Below, piece by piece: positions 46,043 to 55,467 of a stretch of 64,000 bases of DNA. The DNA is taken from assembly GCA_035697485.1 (NCBI GenBank), contig DASSCU010000005.1, positions 183,749-247,748 of the forward strand, read 5' to 3'. The DNA is from Actinomycetota bacterium. Lineage in GTDB: Bacteria; Actinomycetota; UBA4738; HRBIN12. The notes below the pieces were generated by a model that worked only from the letters and a program-made list of their open reading frames with translations, had not been told where the DNA came from and did not search any database. Position 1 is the first letter of the stretch; each line of letters starts with the position of its first letter. The position numbers were made by a program, and so were the translations under genes.

Positions 46043-46312
46043 GGCCGTGCTAGGCGGGGAGCTAGCGGTGCCCTGTACCCGCGATCCGCTTCAGCGGGGC
46101 TGAATCCCCGCCCGAGGCCCGGAAGGTCCGGGGCAGCCCTCGGAACGGAGCGTTGAAGGTCGGGTCCTGCGCGACATCGGCCCGCGAACCCGGTCAGGTC
46201 CGGAAGGAAGCAGCCGTAAGCGGAAGCCGGTGGGTGCCGCAGGGACGCCTGGCTGGAGCTGCCGTTCCAGGTAGCGACCGAGTCATCCGTGGTCGAAGGC
46301 GGGTGCACGGCC
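46043..46312 (+). ncRNA. ffs: Signal recognition particle RNA, large bacterial type
   Basis: About 270 nt. The ends GGCCGTGC (46043-46050) and GCACGGCC (46305-46312) pair perfectly. The 5' part GTGCTAGGCGGGGAGCTAGC and GCGGTGCCCTGTACCCG match the Alu domain of the Bacillus subtilis scRNA; the S-domain tetraloop/asymmetric-loop signature GTCAGGTCCGGAAGGAAGCA begins near 46195, and GGGTGCCGCAGGGACGCC closes helix 8/5. This is the large SRP RNA with an Alu domain, not the short 4.5S form. It guides Ffh-bound ribosomes to the membrane and precedes dnaX. Confidence 0.9.
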
Positions 46313-46398
46313 ACCTTTCTCCCTCCTGCGGGGGGGCGTGATGGCGGAACGATCCGGTGGCCCGGCGGGGAGCGGCCGGCGTGGAGGGTAGGAGGCAC

Positions 46399-48216
46399 GT
46401 GGCGGAGGAGACGCAGCACCAGGCCCTGTACCGCAGGTACCGGCCTCAGACGCCCGCCGAGGTGCTCGGTCAGGACCACGTCGTGCGTGCGCTCACCGGC
46501 GCGATCCGTGAGGGTCGCCTGCACCACGCGTTCCTGTTCTGCGGGCCGCGTGGCACGGGCAAGACGTCGACCGCTCGCATCCTGGCCAAGATGGTCAACT
46601 GCGAGCAGGGGCCGACGGCGGAGCCGTGCGGCACCTGCTCGCAGTGCGTCGCGGTACGCGACGGCTCCCACCTCGACGTCGTCGAGATCGATGCCGCCAG
46701 CCACGGCGGCGTCGAGGACGCGCGCGAGCTTCGCGAGAAGGCGCCGACGGCGCCGGTGCAGGGTCGCGAGAAGGTCTACATCATCGACGAGGCGCAACGC
46801 TTATCGCGCGAGGCATTCGATGCCTTGCTGAAGGTCTTCGAGGAACCCCCACCAGGCGTGCGGTTCGTGCTCGCCACCACCGAGCCGCACAAGATGCCGG
46901 CCACGATCGTGGGGCGCTGCCAGCGGTTCGACTTCCGTCGTCTGACGATGGACGACCTCGCGGCCCACCTCGTCGCGGTGGCCCATGCCGAGGGGCAGAC
47001 CATCGAGCCGTCCGCGGCCCACGCGATCGCACGCCAGGCCGAGGGCTCCGCTCGTGATGCGCTCTCGCTGCTCGATCAGGCCGGCGTGCTCGGCGGGGCC
47101 ACGATCGACGACGACGTGGTGCGCACGCTGCTGGGGGCTCCCCGGGGCGAGGTGCAGCACGAGCTGGCCGACTCGGTGGCGATCGGCGACGCGAAAGGGG
47201 TCTTCGAGATCGTCGGACGACTGGTGCAGGACGGCCAGGACCTTCGCAACGTCACCGCCGAGTCGCTCGCGCACTACCGCAACCTGCTCCTCGTGAAGAC
47301 CGCCCCCGGCCAGACCGACCTCGTCGACGTGCCCGACGACGCGTACGAGACGCTGCGCATCCAGGCGGAGAAGTTCTCGCCCGCCGAGCTCGCCCGGGTG
47401 CTGGCGCTACTGCTGGCTGCCCAGAACGACATGCGGTGGACGACCTCCCCCCGTCTGTCGCTCGAGCTCGCGCTCGTGCGATCGACGATGCCCGAGACCG
47501 ACGACGACCCCGCGGCCCTGCTCACGCGCCTCGAGCGCCTCGAGCGTCTCGCCAACCTCGACCCCGGGGCCGTGGTGCCGACCACGGCCGACGTCGCTCA
47601 TGGTCCGACACCGAAGGGCCCCGCCGACGACGTCGAACCGATCGCCCCGATCGAACCACCGGTCCCGGTCGTGTCCGTGGAGGCGAGCGAACCCCCGGAC
47701 GACGGCGATCGAGCGCCGGCCGCCCCGGAGCCGAACGAGGCCCCTTCGGCGACCACCGCCGGCGGCACCGACACACCCGAGGAACCCACGGTCCAGATGC
47801 CCGTGCCGCATGCAGCCGATGCCGGCAGCGTCGACGTCGCCCTGCTGCGTCGCTCGTGGCAGTCCTTGCTCGAGCATCTCTCCGCGAACCGACAGATGAT
47901 CCTCGCGGCGATCCTCGAGTCGGCGACGGTCGCCAGCTACGACGGCTCGACGCTCGAGCTCGCGTTCCCGCCCGACCGCAAGGTGGGACCGCAGAAGGTC
48001 GAGGGGAAGAAGCCGGAGCTGCAGGCGGCGTTGGGGGACCTGTTCGGCGTCAGGCCCGACATCGTGTGCGTCGTGCGGGAGGTCCGTGACGCCGGAGGTC
48101 CGGCCACCGTCGAGATCGTCGACGAGGACGAGGTCGTCGACGAAGCCGAGGCCCTCCGGCGGGTCCAAGAGATGCTCGGCGCCCAGGTCGCCGCTGAGAC
48201 GGAGCCGGCGGAGTAG
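46399..48216 (+). CDS. dnaX: DNA polymerase III subunit gamma/tau
   Basis: A 605-residue clamp-loader ATPase. Walker [10 protein letters not shown] at 49-57, zinc ligands Cys68, Cys77, Cys80, Cys83, Walker B and DEAQ box [24 protein letters not shown] (the usual DEVHMLS is replaced), sensor [25 protein letters not shown] Pro/Ala/Glu-rich linker (about 385-470) leads to a tau-type C-terminal domain. GTG start after GGAGG. No A-rich slippery site is seen, so a shorter gamma form by frameshift is not suggested. It follows the SRP RNA and precedes recR by 2 bp. Confidence 0.96.
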   Translation: MAEETQHQALYRRYRPQTPAEVLGQDHVVRALTGAIREGRLHHAFLFCGPRGTGKTSTARILAKMVNCEQGPTAEPCGTCSQCVAVRDGSHLDVVEIDAASHGGVEDARELREKAPTAPVQGREKVYIIDEAQRLSREAFDALLKVFEEPPPGVRFVLATTEPHKMPATIVGRCQRFDFRRLTMDDLAAHLVAVAHAEGQTIEPSAAHAIARQAEGSARDALSLLDQAGVLGGATIDDDVVRTLLGAPRGEVQHELADSVAIGDAKGVFEIVGRLVQDGQDLRNVTAESLAHYRNLLLVKTAPGQTDLVDVPDDAYETLRIQAEKFSPAELARVLALLLAAQNDMRWTTSPRLSLELALVRSTMPETDDDPAALLTRLERLERLANLDPGAVVPTTADVAHGPTPKGPADDVEPIAPIEPPVPVVSVEASEPPDDGDRAPAAPEPNEAPSATTAGGTDTPEEPTVQMPVPHAADAGSVDVALLRRSWQSLLEHLSANRQMILAAILESATVASYDGSTLELAFPPDRKVGPQKVEGKKPELQAALGDLFGVRPDIVCVVREVRDAGGPATVEIVDEDEVVDEAEALRRVQEMLGAQVAAETEPAE

Positions 48217-48218
48217 CC

Positions 48219-48812
48219 GTGTACGAGGGCCCGATCCAAGATCTGATCGACGAGCTGGCGAGGCTTCCCGGCGTGGGGCCGAAGTCGGCGCAGCGGCTCG
48301 CGTTCTGGCTCGTGAAGGCCGACCCTGCCGACGCGAAGCGCCTCGCGGCCGCGATCGTACAGGCGAAGGACCGTATCGCGTTCTGCCGCGAGTGCGGCAA
48401 CGTCGCCGAAGGCGATCTCTGCCGCATCTGCCGCGACGAGTCCCGCGACCGCACGTTGCTCTGCGTGGTCGAGGAGCCCAAGGATGCCGCCACGATCGAG
48501 AAGGCGGCGCTGATCAAGGGGCGCTTCCACATCCTGGGCGGGGCGATCAGCCCGCTCGACGGCGTCGGCCCCGACGATCTGCGCGTGCAGGAGCTGCTCG
48601 ACCGCGTCGATCGTGACCACGTGACCGAGGTGATCCTCGCGACGAACCCCAACCTCGAAGGGAACGCGACCGCGATGTACGTCGCGGCGCTGTTGAAGCC
48701 GTTGGGGGTACGGGTCACGCGGCTCGCGAGCGGCCTGCCGGTCGGCGGTGATCTCGAGTACGCCGACGAGGTCACGCTCTCCCAGGCCCTCGACGGCCGC
48801 CGCGAGATGTGA
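48219..48812 (+). CDS. recR: Recombination protein RecR
   Basis: A 197-residue DNA-binding repair protein of the RecFOR pathway. N-terminal HhH region [17 protein letters not shown], zinc finger Cys56, Cys59, Cys68, Cys71, Toprim domain [16 protein letters not shown] and Walker-B-like segments, and C-terminal [23 protein letters not shown] start 2 bp after dnaX. The ybaB gene that often separates dnaX and recR is absent. Confidence 0.97.
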   Translation: MYEGPIQDLIDELARLPGVGPKSAQRLAFWLVKADPADAKRLAAAIVQAKDRIAFCRECGNVAEGDLCRICRDESRDRTLLCVVEEPKDAATIEKAALIKGRFHILGGAISPLDGVGPDDLRVQELLDRVDRDHVTEVILATNPNLEGNATAMYVAALLKPLGVRVTRLASGLPVGGDLEYADEVTLSQALDGRREM

Positions 48813-49393
48813 GAACCGTCCCTTCGATGACCAGACCCTCCGCCGGCGAGGTCAGCGACCGAGCCCTCGTGCTCTACGCGTTCGTGCGCCGAGGCACGAT
48901 CGAATACGTGGTGGCCGAGACCGATGGTGACCCGGGTCGCATCCGGCAGGCCGAGGCGGCGCGTCGCGAGACCGACGCATGGCTCGAGCGCGAGGGTGTG
49001 TGGCCGGCCGTGACCGTTGCCGAGCGCCGGCTGTTCGAGGGCTCGTCGGGCTCCTGGCCGCGCGAGGCCGTCGCCGACGCGATGTGGCGCAAGGAGGCCC
49101 TGGGCACTCTGCTCTGGGCCCTCGAGCACCTCGAGGAGATGCCGCAGTACGGGCTGGAGTTCGAGCAGCAGCGTCTCGACCAGGCCGTCACGCGCTACGG
49201 GTCGGTCGACGCGTTCCGCGCCCAAGGCCGCCTGCGTCCCGACGATCGCATCGAGGCGGCCTGGCTCGAGGCCGACGCCTGGTTCGGCGCCACCGAGGGT
49301 CGCGCGGGGGAAGACGCGCACGTGGCCTCGGCGGCGGCCGAGCGCTTCCGGGCGCTCAGCTGGCTCCGCGATCGCGACGCCGCACCAGCCTGA
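48809..49393 (+). CDS. DUF4272-like protein
   Basis: A 194-residue protein. The central [24 protein letters not shown] block resembles DUF4272 proteins (WxKExL...LLWAL). The N-half has [20 protein letters not shown] and a helix [17 protein letters not shown]. The GTG at 48809 overlaps the recR stop (GTGA); ATG 48827 is an alternative. Function unknown; probably cotranscribed with dnaX-recR. The 3' end overlaps the convergent DUF4349 gene by 38 nt. Confidence 0.72.
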   Translation: MRTVPSMTRPSAGEVSDRALVLYAFVRRGTIEYVVAETDGDPGRIRQAEAARRETDAWLEREGVWPAVTVAERRLFEGSSGSWPREAVADAMWRKEALGTLLWALEHLEEMPQYGLEFEQQRLDQAVTRYGSVDAFRAQGRLRPDDRIEAAWLEADAWFGATEGRAGEDAHVASAAAERFRALSWLRDRDAAPA

Positions 49394-50531
49394 CCACACC
49401 CCAGCCGATCAGCGCGATCACGCCGAGCGGGATCAGGTAACCGAGCCCGACGACGACCGCGCCGACGATGCGCAGGAACCCCTGCACCGCCAGCTCGAAC
49501 GACTCGGTGAGGCTCGGGTTCTCGGGATCGGGACCCGGGTCCTCGCGCTGCACGTCGCGCTCGCGCACCTCGACCTTGATCGTCGCCTCGGCGACCTGGT
49601 CCTTCAGGAAGTTCAGCCGGCCCTGGATGTTCTCGATCTGCAGCTGCACGTCGTCGATCAACGCCGCCAGCCGCAGGATCTCCGACGTCGACGTCGCGTC
49701 GGCCTGGATGTCGAGCAGCAGTTCCCGTCGGTCCTTCAGGATGTCGAGGCGCGCCTGCAGGTCGATGAACTCGGCCGTCACGTCCTGCCCCGTGATGTCC
49801 TGGAACTCGACCTCGCCGTCGAGCTGACCGGAGAGGGCGCGCAGCGCCAGCATCGTGTCGTCGAAACGCTTGGCCGGCACACGAAGCGTCAGCGCCCCGC
49901 TCCGCTCGTCGCGCGAGCTCGACTCGAGCACGAATCCGCCGTTGCGGCGGGCGATCTGGGTCACGCCGGCAACACCCTTGGAGAACGAGCCGTCGGCGAT
50001 CACGATGCCGATGCGGCCGTCCCGGATGATCTTGGTGAGGTCGCCCTGTTGCTCGGGTACCGCCCCGATGCCCTGAAGGTTTCGTCCGCCCGAGCCGACC
50101 CCCGGCGCTGCCTGATCTGCGGCGAACCCCTCGAAAGCGGCTTCCTCCGACAGGTTCCCCCGTTCCGTCCCGGGAGCGGGAGCGGGAGTGGCCTGCGGCA
50201 GATCGGCTTTCGAACCGGTGCCGCCACCCGACACCGCGCCGCCTACCTCTTGGAAAGAGCCCGAGTCGCCGGCGCCGGACGTAGCCTCGTCGTCGCCGCC
50301 ACCCTGCGACAGGAAGCCGATACCGCCGGCCAGCACGAGCACGGCGACCAACGCCGCCGCGATTCCGCCCCACGCGTGACCGCCGCCGCGTCCGCGCCGA
50401 GGAAGGCGGCGCGGCCCGCCGGCGCCACCGTCGAGCGCCTGGTCGACCGAGGCGATCCGCTCGCGCTCGCTCGCGGCGACCTCCTCGAGGTCTCGTTCCA
50501 GCAGCTGGAGCGAGTGGATGTCCGTGTTCAT
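49356..50531 (-). CDS. DUF4349 membrane protein, possible anti-sigma factor
   Basis: A 391-residue protein. Residues 1-50 are cytoplasmic and helical (SLQLLERDLEEVAASERERIASVDQ), followed by a membrane segment at about 54-74, a long Gly/Pro/Ala linker to about 155, a DUF4349 domain with a central coiled coil (DLQARLDILKDRRELLLDI through LQIENIQGRLNFLKDQ), and a second membrane segment near the C-terminus ([24 protein letters not shown]). The ATG overlaps the stop of the ECF sigma gene (ATGA). That coupling and topology suggest it holds the sigma factor at the membrane; not proven by motif. Confidence 0.8.
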   Translation of the reverse strand: MNTDIHSLQLLERDLEEVAASERERIASVDQALDGGAGGPRRLPRRGRGGGHAWGGIAAALVAVLVLAGGIGFLSQGGGDDEATSGAGDSGSFQEVGGAVSGGGTGSKADLPQATPAPAPGTERGNLSEEAAFEGFAADQAAPGVGSGGRNLQGIGAVPEQQGDLTKIIRDGRIGIVIADGSFSKGVAGVTQIARRNGGFVLESSSRDERSGALTLRVPAKRFDDTMLALRALSGQLDGEVEFQDITGQDVTAEFIDLQARLDILKDRRELLLDIQADATSTSEILRLAALIDDVQLQIENIQGRLNFLKDQVAEATIKVEVRERDVQREDPGPDPENPSLTESFELAVQGFLRIVGAVVVGLGYLIPLGVIALIGWGVVRLVRRRDRGAS

Positions 50532-51115
50532 GCCTCCACCTCCGTGGTGAGCTGCATCCCCCGCTCCTGCAGCAACAGCGCGATCTTCCTCAGCCCCCGG
50601 CTCACCCGCTGCCGGGCGCTCTGTTCGGTGCACTTCAGGCGCTCGGCGACCTCGGCGTACCCCAGGCCGTCGATCACGCGCAGGCGCATCGCCTCGCGCT
50701 GGTCGGGGCTGAGCGTCTCGAGCGCCTCGACCAACGCTCGACGGATCGGCACGAAGTCGATCAGGTCCTCGATTCGCTCGTAGTCCTCGGGCGGCAGGTC
50801 TCGCTCCGGCATGCCGAGCTTCCGACGGGCCGCCGCGTCGACCTTGCCGCTGCGGAAGAACCGCCCCAGCCGGTGCCGCGCGATGCCGTAGAGCCATGCC
50901 ACGCCGTTCACTCCCTGGTCTCGATACGTCGCCCTCGAGGCGAACGCCTCGGCGAACGTCTCCGCCGTGAGCTCGGCCGCGGTCTCTGGGTCGAGCGTGC
51001 GCCGTGCGAAGTAGCGCAGCAGGTCCTCGGCGTGACGCCGGTAGAGCTCGGTGAAGGCCTCGGGCTCGGTACGCGAGGCGATCAGCAGTTCCGTGTCGGT
51101 GCGCTCTTCGGGCAC
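50528..51115 (-). CDS. ECF-type RNA polymerase sigma factor
   Basis: A 195-residue sigma-70 family protein with region 2 (ASRTEPEAFTELYRRHAEDLLRYFARRT, AAELTAETFAEAFASRATY, WLYGIARHRLGRFFRSGKV) and region 4 (LSPDQREAMRLRVIDGLGYAEVAERLKCTEQSARQRVSRGLRKI). The GTG follows GAGGTGAGG, which decides the start over a longer open frame. It is coupled to a downstream membrane protein, the usual place for an anti-sigma factor. Confidence 0.93.
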   Translation of the reverse strand: MPEERTDTELLIASRTEPEAFTELYRRHAEDLLRYFARRTLDPETAAELTAETFAEAFASRATYRDQGVNGVAWLYGIARHRLGRFFRSGKVDAAARRKLGMPERDLPPEDYERIEDLIDFVPIRRALVEALETLSPDQREAMRLRVIDGLGYAEVAERLKCTEQSARQRVSRGLRKIALLLQERGMQLTTEVEA

Positions 51116-51260
51116 GGCCTCACCTCTCGTGTCCGGCCCGCGGGTCGGGTCGTGCGGTCTGCATCGACCGATCATGCCCCGGGGATGTGTGCGTGTGACA
51201 CGCGGTGTGACGCCCAGAGGGGCAGGCGAGGTTCCCGTGTCCCGGGTGTAGCGTCGGATG

Positions 51261-51719
51261 ATGGCTCGCCGCGTCCTGGGATGGATGCTCATCGGCACCG
51301 GATCGCTCGTGTTCGTGCTCGGCGCGTTCCTCACGTGGTCGACGTGGGACGCGACCTCGTGGGGCTTCGCCTCGTTCACCCCGACCGCCGCGATGGCTGC
51401 GGCCCTCGGCGGGGTCTCGCTCGTCGCCGGTCTCGTGCTCCTGCATGGCCGTCCGCGATCGATCGTGGTGATCGTCACGATCCTCGGTGTGGCGATCGTC
51501 GCGCTCGCCGTCGATCTGTTCGCCCGTGACGCGGGAGGATCGCTCTTCGGTGAGCTCGACGGTTGGCAGGGGAGCGATGCCGACGGCCTCTCGTCGCTCG
51601 CGCCGGTGTGGGCTCTGTTCCTCGAAGGGCTCCTGGTGGCGGCCGCCGCGGCGTGGTGTCGGCGCGTCTTCGGGAACCCCCCCGAGCACCGCGAGGCTGA
51701 CGCCTTCGGTCGACGCTGA
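51261..51719 (+). CDS. Small membrane protein, unknown
   Basis: A 152-residue protein with four predicted membrane segments (VLGWMLIGTGSLVFVLGAFL, TAAMAAALGGVSLVAGLVLL, SIVVIVTILGVAIVALAVDL, LAPVWALFLEGLLVAAAAAW) and no recognised family. Two ATG codons lie in tandem (51258, 51261); a TAGCGT box ends 6 nt before the second, so a leaderless start there is favoured. Divergent from the ECF sigma operon, which hints at shared control. Confidence 0.7.
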   Translation: MARRVLGWMLIGTGSLVFVLGAFLTWSTWDATSWGFASFTPTAAMAAALGGVSLVAGLVLLHGRPRSIVVIVTILGVAIVALAVDLFARDAGGSLFGELDGWQGSDADGLSSLAPVWALFLEGLLVAAAAAWCRRVFGNPPEHREADAFGRR

Positions 51720-51739
51720 CGGACCCAAGACCGTCAGCG
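51714..51739. terminator. Hairpin between convergent genes
   Basis: Nine-bp perfect arms (51714-51722 and 51731-51739) with an 8-nt loop, spanning the stop codons of both convergent genes. No T-run. Confidence 0.55.
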
Positions 51740-52756
51740 CGTGAGCACGATCTTCCCGAGCTGACGCCCTGCGTCGAGGCGTTCGAGCGCGGCGGGGAAC
51801 TCCTCGAAGCCGAACGTCGCGTCGATCGGGACCTCGACCGCGCCGCTGCCCACGAGCTGCAGGGCGTCGGCGAACTCCCTGTGGTCGTTCATGGTCGAAC
51901 CGATCACCTCGAGCTGGCGCCAGAAGACCGTCGCGAGGTGCACGTCCGCCGTCCGGCCCGTCGTGGAGCCGTTGGTGACGAGGCGGCCTCCGCGAGCCAG
52001 GGACCGTAGGGACCGCTCGAACGTCAACGTGCCCACGTTGTCGACGACGACGTCGACGCCCCGACCCTCGGTCTCGGCGCGGACGATCTCGTCGAACCGA
52101 TCCGACGTGCGGCTGCCACCCGTCGCGCCATGGTCGGCGGCCCACCGGAGCTTGTCGACGTCGCTGGTGGTGACCCACAAGCGGCGTGCGCCGAGCGCTC
52201 GAGCCAGGAGGAACGCGGCGGTCGAGGTGCCCCCGCCGATGCCGACCACGAGCACGTCGTCGCCGGGTTCGAACCGGGCACGACGCAACATGCGCAGCGC
52301 CGACGACGCGACGAGTCCTGCCGCGGCGGCACGTTCCCATGAGAGCGAACCGGGCTTGGACCGCACGTTCCCGGCGGGCACGACGACGGCCTCGGCGTGC
52401 GTGCCCCAACGGTGTTCGCCGACGATACGGAAGTCGCGACAGAACGGCACATCGCCGCGGATGCACGCGGGACATGCACCGCACGACGTCGAGGGGTCGA
52501 TCACCACCTCGTCGCCCAGCCGGGGATCATCGACCCCGTCGCCGATCGCGTCGACGACCCCCGCGCCGTCGGCGCCGCTCACGTGGGGGAGAGACGGCGG
52601 TGCAGGCATGCCACGGGCCACCCAGAGGTCGAGGTGGTTCAGGGCCGATGCGCGCAGGAGCACGCGTACCTCGCCGGGACCGGGCCGCGGGGCCGGCACC
52701 TCGGCGAGCGTGTAGGAGCCCGGTCCGTCCGTGTCGTTCAGGAGCCAGGCTCGCAT
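51734..52756 (-). CDS. Zinc-type alcohol dehydrogenase / quinone-reductase-like
   Basis: A 340-residue medium-chain dehydrogenase. GroES-like N-domain with ALNHLDLWVARG and PHVSGADGAGVVDAIG, structural zinc lobe CGACPACIRGDVPFC, and the Rossmann domain DDVLVVGIGGGTSTAAFLLARALGA. The catalytic-zinc Cys is replaced by Asn in ALNHLD, as in many quinone-reductase-like members, while the structural zinc site is intact. Substrate unknown. A TACCAT box ends 6 nt before the ATG with no ribosome site. Confidence 0.9.
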   Translation of the reverse strand: MRAWLLNDTDGPGSYTLAEVPAPRPGPGEVRVLLRASALNHLDLWVARGMPAPPSLPHVSGADGAGVVDAIGDGVDDPRLGDEVVIDPSTSCGACPACIRGDVPFCRDFRIVGEHRWGTHAEAVVVPAGNVRSKPGSLSWERAAAAGLVASSALRMLRRARFEPGDDVLVVGIGGGTSTAAFLLARALGARRLWVTTSDVDKLRWAADHGATGGSRTSDRFDEIVRAETEGRGVDVVVDNVGTLTFERSLRSLARGGRLVTNGSTTGRTADVHLATVFWRQLEVIGSTMNDHREFADALQLVGSGAVEVPIDATFGFEEFPAALERLDAGRQLGKIVLTR

Positions 52757-52810
52757 GCCGCGATGGTACGTTCGGGCGAGCTCGCGGGGCGGAAGGGAGG
52801 AGCCGCTGGC

Positions 52811-53350
52811 ATGTCCGATCTCGAGGAACTGCAGGCAGGGCTCGCGCGCATCCTGGGGTCGCCGCGTGAGGAGGGCAGGCTCGAGATGGTCGTGCGGCGA
52901 CCCGCGGAGAACGAGCGGGAGGTCCTGGGCGACGCGCGGATCGAGCCGGGCCGGGGCATGGTCGGCGACCGGTGGATCTCCGAGCCGAAGCCCTCGCCCG
53001 AGGCCGAGGTGACGCTGATGAACGCGCGATGTGTCGCCCTGCTTGCGGGCGAGGTCGACCGATGGCCATTCGCCGGCGACCAGCTCTACGTCGACATGGA
53101 CCTCAGCGAGGAGCACCTGCCGGCCGGGAGCCGGCTCCGCATCGGCGAGGTGGTGCTCGAGGTGAGCGCGAAGCCGCACACGGGGTGCTCGAAGTTCTCC
53201 GCACGGTTCGGCCCCGAGGCGCTGCGGTTCGTGAACTCCCCGGTCGGCCGAGCCGCACGTCTTCGCGGGCTCAACGCTGTGGTCGTCGAGGGCGGCACGG
53301 TCCGCGTCGGCGATACCGTCACGAAGTCGCCAGGAAGCACGTCCGCGTGA
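52811..53350 (+). CDS. MOSC-domain protein
   Basis: A 179-residue protein with one MOSC (molybdenum-cofactor sulfurase C-terminal) domain: EPGRGMVGDRW, EVTLMNARCVALLA, and SAKPHTGCSKFSARFGPEALRFVN, whose Cys matches the conserved sulfur-carrying cysteine of the fold. It resembles stand-alone YiiM/YuaD-type MOSC proteins. ATG follows AAGGAGG. Its stop overlaps the GTG of the peptidase gene (GTGA). Confidence 0.88.
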   Translation: MSDLEELQAGLARILGSPREEGRLEMVVRRPAENEREVLGDARIEPGRGMVGDRWISEPKPSPEAEVTLMNARCVALLAGEVDRWPFAGDQLYVDMDLSEEHLPAGSRLRIGEVVLEVSAKPHTGCSKFSARFGPEALRFVNSPVGRAARLRGLNAVVVEGGTVRVGDTVTKSPGSTSA

Positions 53351-55434
53351 CCGACTCGTACCCGCGCCAGGCAGCGCGCACCCGCAACTTCAACCTCGGT
53401 CTGCCGAGAGCGTTCCGGATCGCCGACGACGGATCGCGGGTGGTCTTCCTCCGCTCGAGGGAGGGCGACGATCCGGTGGCCGGCCTCTGGGTGCTCGACG
53501 TGGAGGAGGACACCGAGCGAGAGGTCTTCCACCCCGCCGGTACGGAGGAACACCTCACACAGGAGGAGATCGACCGCCGGGAGCGCACCGGAGAGAAGCA
53601 GAGCGGGGTGACCTCGTACACGGCCGACCGTGACCTGCGAAGGGCGGTGTTCGTATCGGGAGATGCACCGACGCTGGTGGATCTGGTGACCGGGGCGGCG
53701 CGATCGCTCGGGTCGCGCGGTCGCCCGTTCGATCCGAGGGTCGACCTCGACGGGCGACGGGTCGCCTATGAGACCGGAGGTTCCCTCCGCGCGCTCGACC
53801 TCGAGACGGGCGACGACGTGCTGCTCGCCGGCGACGAAGATCCCGACGTTCGATGGGGGATCGCCGAGTTCATCGCCGCCGAAGAGATGGAACGGCGTCG
53901 CGGGCACTGGTGGGCCCCCGACGGCGAGCGGTTGATCGCGTGCCGCGTCGACGATCGTCCGGTGCAGGTGCGGCACATCGCGTCGCCGATCGAGCCCGCC
54001 GCGACGCCCCGAGCCGTGCGCTATCCGCAGGCGGGTACGTCGAACGCGGTCGTGACGCTGCACGTGCTGGGGATCGGAGGCTCCCGGGTCGACGTGACGT
54101 GGGACCGCGACGCGTTCGAATACGTCGTCGCCGTCTCGTGGACCGAGGAAGGTCCGCCGCTGGCGCTCGTGCAATCGCGCGATCAACGGGACGTGCAGGT
54201 GGTGGCGATCGACCCCGACACCGGTACGACCGAGGTCGTCTGGGGGGACCACGACGACCGATGGACGCACATCACACCCGGTGTGCCGGCGTGGTTACCG
54301 GGCGGCCGGCTGCTGACGGCGGGCCACCGCGACGACACGCGCCTACTGCTGATCGACGACGAGCCGGCGACCCCCACCGGCCTGCAGGTCGACTGCGTGC
54401 TCGACGCCGGCGACGCGGTGTGGTTCGCCGGAACCCGAGAGCCGACCGAGCTGCACGTGTGGCGGCTGACCGTCGACGGGTCGGTGGCACAGGTGAGCGA
54501 CGGCGAGGGGCAACACTCGGCCGTCATCGCCGGAGATCTCGGCGTGTTGGTGAGCGAGACGGTCGACGAGCCATTGCCGAGCGCGCGCCTGGTCAGAGAC
54601 GGCGAGACGCTCCATACGTTCGACCGAACGGCCGAGACGCCCGTCATCACGGGCCGTCCGTCGTTCCTCTCCGTGGGCTCTCACGAGCTCCGGACGGCGA
54701 TGTTCCTTCCGTCCGGGCGCGATCCCGAAGGTCCGCTCCCCGTGTTGCTCGATCCGTACGGGGGCCCGCACTTCGGGCGCGTGGTCCGCGCTCAGCGGCC
54801 GCTCCTCGAATCGCAGTGGTTCGCCGACCAGGGGTTCGTGGTGCTCGTGATCGACGGTCGGGGCACGCCGTACCGTGGCGTCTCCTGGGAGCAGTCGGTG
54901 CACCGCAGCTACCTCGATCACGCGCTCGAGGACCAGGTCGACGGCTTGCACGCCGCGGCCGACCGGTCTCCGTTCCTCGACCTGTCGCGGGTGGCGATCA
55001 GGGGCTGGTCCTACGGCGGCTATCTGACCCTGGGCGCGCTGCTTCGCCGTCCCGACGTGTTCCGCGCCGGCATCTCGGGCGCCCCGGTCACCGATATGCG
55101 CCTGTATGACACGCACTACACGGAGCGGTACCTCGGCATGCCCGACACGGATGCCGAGGCGTACGCGAACGCCGACCTGATCCCCGATGCGCCGAACCTC
55201 CGAGGCGAGCTGCTGCTGATCCACGGCCTGGCCGACGACAACGTGTACGCGGCGCACTCCCTGCGCATGTCGAAGGCGCTCATGGAAGCCGGCCGTCCCC
55301 ACGCGTTCATCCCGCTGAGCGGCATCACGCACCGGCCGACCGACCCGGCTGCAGCCGAGGCGATGCTGCAGATCGAGGTCGACTTCTTGCGGCGGGCGCT
55401 CGGGGTCCCGGGGCAGCAAAGCGCTCCCGGATAG
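53347..55434 (+). CDS. Prolyl oligopeptidase / DPP-IV family peptidase (S9)
   Basis: A 695-residue serine peptidase with an N-terminal beta-propeller (about 1-430) and a C-terminal alpha/beta hydrolase. Nucleophile near residue 555 in GWSYGGYLTLGAL; Asp in GLADDNVYAAHS; His in SGITHRP; the double-Glu segment FIAAEEMERRRGHWWAPDG, as in DPP-IV, suggests cleavage after the second residue of peptides. No signal peptide is visible, so it is probably cytoplasmic. GTG start coupled to the MOSC gene. Its TAG stop overlaps a TAGACT box that may serve lysC. Confidence 0.94.
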   Translation: MTDSYPRQAARTRNFNLGLPRAFRIADDGSRVVFLRSREGDDPVAGLWVLDVEEDTEREVFHPAGTEEHLTQEEIDRRERTGEKQSGVTSYTADRDLRRAVFVSGDAPTLVDLVTGAARSLGSRGRPFDPRVDLDGRRVAYETGGSLRALDLETGDDVLLAGDEDPDVRWGIAEFIAAEEMERRRGHWWAPDGERLIACRVDDRPVQVRHIASPIEPAATPRAVRYPQAGTSNAVVTLHVLGIGGSRVDVTWDRDAFEYVVAVSWTEEGPPLALVQSRDQRDVQVVAIDPDTGTTEVVWGDHDDRWTHITPGVPAWLPGGRLLTAGHRDDTRLLLIDDEPATPTGLQVDCVLDAGDAVWFAGTREPTELHVWRLTVDGSVAQVSDGEGQHSAVIAGDLGVLVSETVDEPLPSARLVRDGETLHTFDRTAETPVITGRPSFLSVGSHELRTAMFLPSGRDPEGPLPVLLDPYGGPHFGRVVRAQRPLLESQWFADQGFVVLVIDGRGTPYRGVSWEQSVHRSYLDHALEDQVDGLHAAADRSPFLDLSRVAIRGWSYGGYLTLGALLRRPDVFRAGISGAPVTDMRLYDTHYTERYLGMPDTDAEAYANADLIPDAPNLRGELLLIHGLADDNVYAAHSLRMSKALMEAGRPHAFIPLSGITHRPTDPAAAEAMLQIEVDFLRRALGVPGQQSAPG

Positions 55435-55467
55435 ACTCGGTTCCGACGCGGCGACAGGAGCCACCGC

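Noticed and set aside
46399..48216. Possible programmed frameshift in dnaX to make gamma
   Set aside because: No A-rich slippery heptamer or suitable downstream stop and hairpin is visible.
55435..55467. Lysine riboswitch upstream of lysC
   Set aside because: Only 33 bp separate the upstream stop from lysC, too short for the aptamer.
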